12,476 nucleotides of DNA. It comes from a bacterium. GTDB lineage: Bacteria > Verrucomicrobiota > Verrucomicrobiia > Limisphaerales > UBA11358. Shown here in pieces: positions 6,675-12,476 of the stretch. The position numbers and the translations under genes were made by a program. Numbering within the stretch: the stretch's first letter is position 1; each line of letters opens with the position of its first letter. The stretch covers positions 1-12,476 of the forward strand of contig JAJXXI010000724.1 in the NCBI GenBank assembly GCA_021781185.1, written 5' to 3'. A model generated the notes under the pieces. It was given only the letters and a program-made list of their open reading frames with translations, was not told the DNA's origin and ran no database searches.

Positions 6675-9600
6675 ATGTGGCTTGGCAAATATATTCGGTC
6701 CGTATTCCAGACTGCGGCGATCGTTTCGTTGGTGTTTCAAGCCGCGAATTCAGCGACCGCCGCCGCGCCTCCGACGTATGTTTTTTCCACGTTTACAGGA
6801 GATCAGGCGAATGAAATGCTGCTGCGGATTTACACTTCCGCCGATGGGACCAACTTTACCCTCTACTCGAATTCGGATTACGGCGGCCCGACCGGCTCGT
6901 TGCGCGATCCCAGCATCATGAAATACAACGGTCGGTATTACGTCGTGTTTACCGCGCCGCCTTACAACAATCCTTACGCCAACCAGAATTTTGTCGGCCT
7001 GGCCTGGAGCACCAATTTGGTGGATTGGAACACGATGTCTTCAATTTACACGACGAACATTCCGGGGGTGAAGTTGAGTTGGGCGCCGGAGTGGGTGGTG
7101 GGCAGCAGCGGTTTGCCCGAGTTCACCGTCAATTGCTCGTCTGCGAGCAGTGATTTGCGGCCTTACCTTTATACCGCGACGAGCAGCAATTTGACCAGTT
7201 GGAGCGGTCCGGTCGACATTGGCATCGGTTCGATGTATCTCGACACGCAAGTTCTCAAAGTGGGCGGTATCTGGCACTGCTTTACCAAAAGCAACCTGTT
7301 GCAACATGCGACCGCGCCGAACATCACCGGACCGTGGACCTGGCTGCCGAATAATACCAATTGGGCTAATCTGGAAGGACCGTGTGCGGTTCAATTGACC
7401 AATGGCTCGTGGATGATGTTTGTGGATCCGATGTATGATGTGGCTCAATACATGACCAGCCCGGATTTAACCAACTGGTCGCCGCTCATTTATTTGCCGG
7501 GACCGGGAATGAGCATCGTCAAGCACGGAACGGTGATCCGGGACGACGCTTTCAATCTCCCGCCGACGGGATTGCGCGCGATGCCGGGCCATTCGGTCGT
7601 GAACCTGCAATGGAATGCTTTCAATGGCGCTGTTTCCTATAACTTAAAACGCTCATTTACCGACGGCGGACCTTATACGCTCATCGCCAATGTTACCGGG
7701 ACCAGTTTCACGGATTCAAGCGTGACCAACGATGGAACGTATTACTACGTCCTTTCGATGATTTACGGCGGGAGCGAAAGCCCGGCTTCTTCGCAGGTGT
7801 CGGCAACAGTGGTTTCAAATACGGCATCATTGGTTCATCGCTACAGTTTCAGTGAAGCGTCGGGAACAAACGTCTCCGATTCCGTCGGCGGTTCCGCGTG
7901 GAACGGCACGTTGCCGAACGGCGGGACATTCGGCGGCGGCCAGCTTGCATTGTCCGCGGCTGGTTCACAATACGTGCAATTGCCGGCGGGCATATTGAAC
8001 AACTACACGGCGGTGACCATTGAGGCGTGGGTGACGTTTCCGTCGCAGTTGCCCAACAACTGTTTTATCTTCGGCTTTGGCAACTCCAGCGGCGGTTCGG
8101 GCAACAGTTATCTCTTTTGCCAGCCGAAACAAGGGCGCATCGCCATCACGCCCTCGAATTATTCCGGCGAACAGAACACCGCGCCCAATCCCTCCGGGAA
8201 CTGGGGTTTGATGACCAATCTGCATGTGACGGCGGTGTTCAATCCGTCGCAGGGGAGTCTGTCGCTTTACACCAACGGCGTGTTGGTGGCGCAAAATTCT
8301 TCGGTGACGATTCCGTTGAGTTCGGTGAATGATTTGTTCAGCTACATTGGGCGATCTCTTTACAACGACCCTTATATTGACGTGAATCTGGACGAGTTTC
8401 GGATTTACAATGGGGCGCTCGAAGCGGATGACATCGCCGCCAGCGATGCACTGGGGCCGAATCGCGTGTTGCCATCAATCCCGCCGGATGCGCCGGCGGG
8501 ATTGATGGCAACACCCGGGAACGCAAGCGTGGTTTTGCATTGGAATGCCGCCACCAACGCCACCGGTTACAATGTCAAACGCGCTCTGACCAGCGGTGGA
8601 CCTTATTCTTTGATTGCGACGAACACGGCGGCGCTAACCTGGACCGACACAGGCCTGACCAATGGCGTCATGTATTTCTATGTGGTGTCCGCCACGAATT
8701 ATCTTGGCGAAAGCACCAATTCGACCGAAGCCAGCGCCCAACCGATTCCATCCAACAACAGCAGTTGGGGCGACCAAGGCGATAACACTTACAAAAACCC
8801 GACCATCCCCGGTGATTATAGCGATCAGGATGTGATCCGGGTGGGCGACACGTATTACATGATCAGTTCGACCATGCAGTTGTCTCCCGGGATGGCTGTG
8901 TTGCAATCCAAAGACCTGGTGAACTGGCAAAGCATCAGCCATGTGGTGACAGACCTGGATCAAATCGGGCCGGAATTGGATTACACGACGATGAATGCCT
9001 ATGGGCGCGGCGTGTGGGCGGGTTCCCTCCGCTATTACGCCGGCAAATTCTGGTGTTATTTCAGCACGCCCGACCACGGCTATTTCATGAGCACCGCCAC
9101 CAATGCCACGGGGCCTTGGTCGCCGCTGACACATGTCGGCTACGACACCAATTCAGCTTTGCCGGGTTCGGGCTGGGATGATTGCTGTTCTTTTCAGGAT
9201 GACGACGGAACGATCTATTTCGTCGGGACCTGCTTTTCCGCAGGCTACGCCACGCACTTGTGGCAGATGAGTTCCGATGGCACCAGGTTGATCAGCGCCA
9301 CGGACACCGTGATTTATACCGGCTCAGGTGCGGAGGCCAACAAGATTTACAAGCTCAACGGCTATTATTACATCTACCACAGCAAGGTAACCAGCGGACG
9401 AAACGCCTTCATGCTGCGGGCAACCAATATTTGGGGCAACGGCGGATCGCCTGGACACGTTGGAACTTACGAGGAACATCAGCTTTATCAAACCGCCGGG
9501 AATGACCGCGAACCGAATCAAGGCGGCCTGGTTCAGACGCCGGATGGCGCGTGGTATTTCTCGACGCATCAGGGTGACATGGGGGTGGAAGGGCGTCCAG

Positions 9601-11699
9601 CCTGTCTGCTGCCCGTTACCTGGACGAACAACTGGCCGGTAATCGGCGTGGACACCAACGGGAGCGGGATCGGCAGCATGGTGTGGAGCGGAACCAAACC
9701 CGCAATTGGTTTCCCCGTGGTTTTGCCTCAAGGCAGCGATGAATTCAACAGCACCAATCTTGATCCGCAATGGCAGTGGAATTACCAGCCGCGTTCAAAC
9801 TACTGGTCCCTGAGCGCCCGCCCCGGTTATTTGCGGTTGTCGGCTTTTCAACCGCTGGCCGCCGGCAATTTTTTCAAGGCCGGCAATACCATTTGCCAAA
9901 GATACATGAAAAGTGAATGGGCGCGGGCGGACGTGAAAATGGATATTTCCAACCTGGCTGACGGCGAGGAGGCGGGCTTGGCGGTTTTTGACGGAGGCGG
10001 AACCTATCGCACCATTGGAGTCGTGCAGAGCGGAGCCGCCCGGAGCCTGAAATTCAACGACAAAGGATCCGTCACCACCGGACCGGCGGTGACGAACACG
10101 ACGATTTATTTCCGGACACAGGTGGACAGCAGTTCGACTGCGCGGTTTGCTTACAGTTACGATGGGATCAATTTTTCTCCGCTCGGAGGATCGTTTGCGT
10201 TGACCTCGGCCAATTATCGCGGCAGCGAAATTGGTATTTATAATTACAACAATACCAGCCCCAGCGGATCCATTGACGTGGACTGGTTTCATTACAATTA
10301 TGCCGGGCCGGTGCTTCCACCGTTTGCGACCGCTCCAAGTCCGGCGAATGGAGCGAATGGTTTGGGCACCCAGTTGACTCTGAGCTGGCAGGCCGGCGCC
10401 GCAGCCACGGCGCATCAAGTCTATTTTGGCACGAATCCGGTTCCCGGGAGCCTGGAATATCAAGGACAACAGACCGCCACGAATTTTACGCCCGCTTCAT
10501 TGGCTCCCGGCACGACCTATTATTGGCGCGTGGACGAGGTGAATTCCAATGGCATCTCGCTGGGGAACGTCTGGAGTTTTACCACCTGGAGCACCAACGT
10601 GGTAAATGGCCTGGTTGCCTACTGGCCATTTGATGCCAGCAGCGGGGCGACGGCGGCGGATGCTTCGGGAAACACCAACACGGCAACCTTGGCCGGCGGC
10701 TCGAGCTGGGGTTCTGGAAAGATCGGCAATGCGGTGAGCTTGGATGGTTCCACCGGCTATGTGAATTGCCCAACTAATCTGCTGAACGGCTTGACTAATT
10801 TCACCATCGCCGCCTGGGTGAGGCCCGCTTCGGTCGGCACCTGGGCGCGCATTTTCGATTTCGGTTCCAGCACCAAGAGCTACATGTTTCTGGCGCCTCA
10901 AAGCGGAGGCGGGGCGCTTCGGTTCGCCATCACCACCAATTGCAACGGCAGCGAGCAGCAAATCAATGGGGCGGCTCCTTTGCCCGTCAACATCTGGACG
11001 CACGTGGCGGTCACCTTGTCCGGTGGCGTCGGCACGCTTTACACCAACGGCGTCATGGTGGGCATGAACAGCAGCATGACCTTGAACCCGGCGAGCTTGG
11101 GCGACACCATCACCAATCAGCTTGGCAAATCAAAATTCAACGATCCGTATTACAGCGGACAGATTGACGAGTTTCGAATTTACAATCGCGCTCTGGCAGC
11201 GTCGGAAATTTCGACGTTGATTTATCTTCCGACAACGCCCACCGGTTTGAAGGCCGTTGTCGGAGACGGCCAAATAACCTTGACCTGGAGCGGAGCTGAT
11301 TATGCTTCGGGTTACAATGTCAAGATGAGCACCACCGTCGGTGGCCCTTACACGGTGCTTGCGACCAACGTGGCGAACACCACCTTCACCTGTTCGGGCC
11401 TGACCAATGGATCACAATATTTTTTTGTGGTGTCTGCCGTCAATGCGCTGGGCGAGAGCGCCGACTCCGGGCAGGCAAGTGCGAGGCCGGTATCCACGAC
11501 ATCGCCAAAGATAAATGCCGGCATCAGTGGCAGCCAGTTTCAACTGAACTGGTCGGCCGACCATACCGGCTGGCGATTGCAGATGAGCACCAACTTGAGC
11601 ACGACCAACTGGCAGGATGTGTCCGGAGCGGATGCCGGCAATTTCATCTCCATTTCACCAACGAACAGCAACACGTTCTTTCGAATGATTTACCCTTGA
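6675..11699 (+). CDS. giant secreted dual-GH43 multidomain glycosidase
   Basis: This 1674-residue protein carries two distinct GH43 five-bladed propellers. A signal peptide (1 to about 30) comes first. GH43-A spans about 33-290, with putative base Asp78 (SLRDPSIM), Asp190 (YLDTQV) and acid Glu234 (NLEGPCAV). Next come FN3-1 (295-380), LamG-1 (384-590) and FN3-2 (603-691). GH43-B spans about 704-1005, with Asp717 (DYSDQDVIRVG), the WDDCCSFQDDDG region (834-845) and acid Glu887 (GAEANKIYKLNGYYY). It is followed by its usual beta-xylosidase C2-type sandwich (1015-1210), an Ig/FN3-like domain (1215-1305), LamG-2 (1309-1516), FN3-3 (1520-1606) and a verrucomicrobial-type C-terminal tail (1611-1674). 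GH43 enzymes are inverting exo- or endo-acting arabinosidases, xylosidases or galactanases. GH43-B looks like the xylosidase/arabinofuranosidase group, and GH43-A belongs to a different group that I cannot name. Both triads look intact, so both halves may be active on neighbouring linkages, with the LamG modules possibly binding glycan. The gene starts 25 bases after the GH27 stop. Confidence 0.92.
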   Translation: MWLGKYIRSVFQTAAIVSLVFQAANSATAAAPPTYVFSTFTGDQANEMLLRIYTSADGTNFTLYSNSDYGGPTGSLRDPSIMKYNGRYYVVFTAPPYNNPYANQNFVGLAWSTNLVDWNTMSSIYTTNIPGVKLSWAPEWVVGSSGLPEFTVNCSSASSDLRPYLYTATSSNLTSWSGPVDIGIGSMYLDTQVLKVGGIWHCFTKSNLLQHATAPNITGPWTWLPNNTNWANLEGPCAVQLTNGSWMMFVDPMYDVAQYMTSPDLTNWSPLIYLPGPGMSIVKHGTVIRDDAFNLPPTGLRAMPGHSVVNLQWNAFNGAVSYNLKRSFTDGGPYTLIANVTGTSFTDSSVTNDGTYYYVLSMIYGGSESPASSQVSATVVSNTASLVHRYSFSEASGTNVSDSVGGSAWNGTLPNGGTFGGGQLALSAAGSQYVQLPAGILNNYTAVTIEAWVTFPSQLPNNCFIFGFGNSSGGSGNSYLFCQPKQGRIAITPSNYSGEQNTAPNPSGNWGLMTNLHVTAVFNPSQGSLSLYTNGVLVAQNSSVTIPLSSVNDLFSYIGRSLYNDPYIDVNLDEFRIYNGALEADDIAASDALGPNRVLPSIPPDAPAGLMATPGNASVVLHWNAATNATGYNVKRALTSGGPYSLIATNTAALTWTDTGLTNGVMYFYVVSATNYLGESTNSTEASAQPIPSNNSSWGDQGDNTYKNPTIPGDYSDQDVIRVGDTYYMISSTMQLSPGMAVLQSKDLVNWQSISHVVTDLDQIGPELDYTTMNAYGRGVWAGSLRYYAGKFWCYFSTPDHGYFMSTATNATGPWSPLTHVGYDTNSALPGSGWDDCCSFQDDDGTIYFVGTCFSAGYATHLWQMSSDGTRLISATDTVIYTGSGAEANKIYKLNGYYYIYHSKVTSGRNAFMLRATNIWGNGGSPGHVGTYEEHQLYQTAGNDREPNQGGLVQTPDGAWYFSTHQGDMGVEGRPACLLPVTWTNNWPVIGVDTNGSGIGSMVWSGTKPAIGFPVVLPQGSDEFNSTNLDPQWQWNYQPRSNYWSLSARPGYLRLSAFQPLAAGNFFKAGNTICQRYMKSEWARADVKMDISNLADGEEAGLAVFDGGGTYRTIGVVQSGAARSLKFNDKGSVTTGPAVTNTTIYFRTQVDSSSTARFAYSYDGINFSPLGGSFALTSANYRGSEIGIYNYNNTSPSGSIDVDWFHYNYAGPVLPPFATAPSPANGANGLGTQLTLSWQAGAAATAHQVYFGTNPVPGSLEYQGQQTATNFTPASLAPGTTYYWRVDEVNSNGISLGNVWSFTTWSTNVVNGLVAYWPFDASSGATAADASGNTNTATLAGGSSWGSGKIGNAVSLDGSTGYVNCPTNLLNGLTNFTIAAWVRPASVGTWARIFDFGSSTKSYMFLAPQSGGGALRFAITTNCNGSEQQINGAAPLPVNIWTHVAVTLSGGVGTLYTNGVMVGMNSSMTLNPASLGDTITNQLGKSKFNDPYYSGQIDEFRIYNRALAASEISTLIYLPTTPTGLKAVVGDGQITLTWSGADYASGYNVKMSTTVGGPYTVLATNVANTTFTCSGLTNGSQYFFVVSAVNALGESADSGQASARPVSTTSPKINAGISGSQFQLNWSADHTGWRLQMSTNLSTTNWQDVSGADAGNFISISPTNSNTFFRMIYP
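7824..8747 (+). repeat. LamG-FN3 cassette, copy 1 (inside the dual-GH43 gene)
   Basis: This part encodes a LamG domain followed by an FN3 domain and bridges the two GH43 domains. Its LamG end (LYTNGVLVAQNSS, YNDPY, LDEFRIYNGAL) closely parallels copy 2. The bases at 8263-8281 are identical to 11035-11053 (19 bases), and GACGAGTTTCG at 8391-8401 recurs at 11166-11176. The rest of the cassette is diverged, so this is an old internal duplication or recruitment of two related modules. Confidence 0.7.
10599..11492 (+). repeat. LamG-FN3 cassette, copy 2 (inside the dual-GH43 gene)
   Basis: This is the second LamG-FN3 pair, placed after GH43-B and its accessory sandwiches. It holds LYTNGVMVGMNSS, FNDPY and IDEFRIYNRAL, then FN3 motifs PTTPTGLKAV, SGYNVKMS, GGPYTVLATN and GLTNGSQYFFVVSA. 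The FN3 part resembles FN3-2 of copy 1 (GYNVKRA, GGPYSLIATN, GLTNGVMYFYVVSA). Confidence 0.7.
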
Positions 11700-11704
11700 A
11701 CAAT

Positions 11705-12476
11705 ATGCCATCAAATATCGTGAAAGGATTCCGAACGGTTCTCTGGATGCTATGCGCGGTTGCTTCAGTTGACAGCGCAAGTCTCATGGCGCAAACACCG
11801 GCTGAGACGTCCAAACAGTTTTCGCACCCGGACCGAATCCGCTATGACGGGCAATGTCTGACGATTGACGGTCGGGACACGTTTGTCCGCAGCGCGGAGT
11901 TCCATTATTTCCGCGTGCCGCGTGAGTTGTGGCGCGACCGGTTTCAGAAAATCAAGGAGGCCGGTTTCAATGCCGTGGACACCTATGTTCCGTGGAACTG
12001 GCATGAACGCGAAATGCCCGCCGGCTTGAACGATTTTTCCAAGGTGGACCTGTCCGAGTTCAAAGCCTGGCTGGACATGGCGCAGAATGAATTCGGCTTT
12101 TACACCATCGTCCGGCCCGGACCGTTCATCTGCGCCGAGTGGGCGGGTGGCGGTTATCCGCGCTGGCTGGCGAAGTTCGCGCCGGCCACCGGCACAAATT
12201 TCTGGCTGCGCAGTGCTGACGACTCGGACATCGCCTGGAGCGTTCATTGGTATGACGCCGTGTGCAAGGTGATTGCCCAGGAGCAGATCACCCGCAAGCC
12301 GAAGGGCGGCAAAGGCATCATCCTGATGCAAATTGAAAACGAATACGACGCCTTCAAGTGCGCCGACAAAGCAAAAATGTTGCGTGCCCTGTATGAAGCG
12401 GCAAGAAATTCGGGCGTCAATGTTCCGATCTTCACCTGTCTCACCCGCGAATGCCGCGAGAGCAGCGATCCGGTGC
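11705..12476 (+). CDS. secreted GH35 beta-galactosidase, 3'-truncated by window
   Basis: The first 257 codons of a family GH35 enzyme run off the window end without a stop. The protein starts MPSNIVKGFRTVLWMLCAVAS and has a probable signal peptide ending near SLMA (26-29). The GH35 TIM-barrel signatures are in order: LTIDGRDTFVRSAEFHYFRVP (52-72), the KIKEAGFNAVDTYVPWNWHE stretch (82-101), RPGPFICAEWAGGGYPRWL (137-155) and QIENEYD (209-215), whose Glu213 is the expected acid/base. The nucleophile Glu lies beyond the window. GH35 enzymes release terminal beta-D-galactose with retention. The start is 5 bases after the GH43 stop, so the gene is almost certainly co-transcribed; no clear ribosome-binding site is seen. 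The GGGYPRWL form differs slightly from the more usual GGFPxWL but is compatible with the fold. Confidence 0.9.
   Translation, partial: MPSNIVKGFRTVLWMLCAVASVDSASLMAQTPAETSKQFSHPDRIRYDGQCLTIDGRDTFVRSAEFHYFRVPRELWRDRFQKIKEAGFNAVDTYVPWNWHEREMPAGLNDFSKVDLSEFKAWLDMAQNEFGFYTIVRPGPFICAEWAGGGYPRWLAKFAPATGTNFWLRSADDSDIAWSVHWYDAVCKVIAQEQITRKPKGGKGIILMQIENEYDAFKCADKAKMLRALYEAARNSGVNVPIFTCLTRECRESSDPV

Noticed and set aside
5507..6688. Long minus-strand ORF (393 codons) opposite the GH27 gene
   Set aside because: The + strand frame has clear GH27 motifs throughout. The antisense product is Arg/Pro/Val-rich with no recognisable fold, as expected for the shadow of a GC-rich gene.
9795..10469. Minus-strand ORF (224 codons) opposite the GH43 C2-type sandwich
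   Set aside because: Low-complexity Arg/Gly-rich composition, no motif, no ribosome-binding site, and it lies wholly inside a well-supported + strand domain.
1..12476. CRISPR arrays, tRNA/rRNA genes, insertion sequences, SusC/SusD or transporter genes
   Set aside because: I saw no regularly spaced direct repeats, no RNA-gene signatures, no transposase motifs and no TonB-receptor or transporter sequence in any convincing frame.

Overview
The window is a stretch of a secreted carbohydrate-degradation locus in which every real gene lies on the + strand. It probably comes from the Verrucomicrobiota, perhaps a Pedosphaera/Limisphaera-like lineage, or a close relative in the PVC group. The clues are many secreted CAZymes carrying FN3 and LamG modules, a beta-helical PEP-CTERM protein, weak or absent Shine-Dalgarno sites, and a C-terminal tail type (DHTGWRLQ...FFRMIYP) that I associate with verrucomicrobial secreted proteins. 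This placement is inference; no rRNA or marker gene is present.

Layout. (1) Bases 1-1626 hold the 3' part of a GH95 alpha-L-fucosidase or alpha-L-galactosidase. (2) Bases 1627-1852 hold a frameshifted, truncated remnant that includes half an FN3 domain. Bases 1853-1991 show no gene, RNA or convincing promoter. (3) Bases 1992-3050 encode a PEP-CTERM, beta-helix-repeat surface protein, followed by a plausible intrinsic terminator (about 3071-3113). (4) From 3246 to the window end, four genes are packed like an operon: an alginate-lyase-superfamily polysaccharide lyase with FN3 and beta-sandwich modules, a GH27 enzyme (4-bp ATGA overlap), a giant 1674-residue protein with two GH43 catalytic domains (25-nt gap), and a GH35 beta-galactosidase (5-nt gap) cut off by the window end.

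How the genes may work together. All six intact or partial genes encode exported proteins, or (GH95) are expected to. The activities are a uronic-acid-type lyase, one or two pentosidases or exo-galactanases (GH43), an alpha-galactosidase or beta-L-arabinopyranosidase (GH27), a beta-galactosidase (GH35) and a fucosidase (GH95). Together they suit a branched, uronate-containing heteropolysaccharide bearing Gal, Ara and Fuc, such as arabinogalactan-protein glycan, a plant gum, a pectic side chain or an algal analogue. The lyase alone does not prove that alginate is the target. No SusC/SusD, transporter, regulator or sulfatase gene is visible here.

Limits: all calls come from reading motifs by eye. 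No alignment, HMM or signal-peptide program was run, so domain edges are approximate and subfamily assignments are deliberately withheld.
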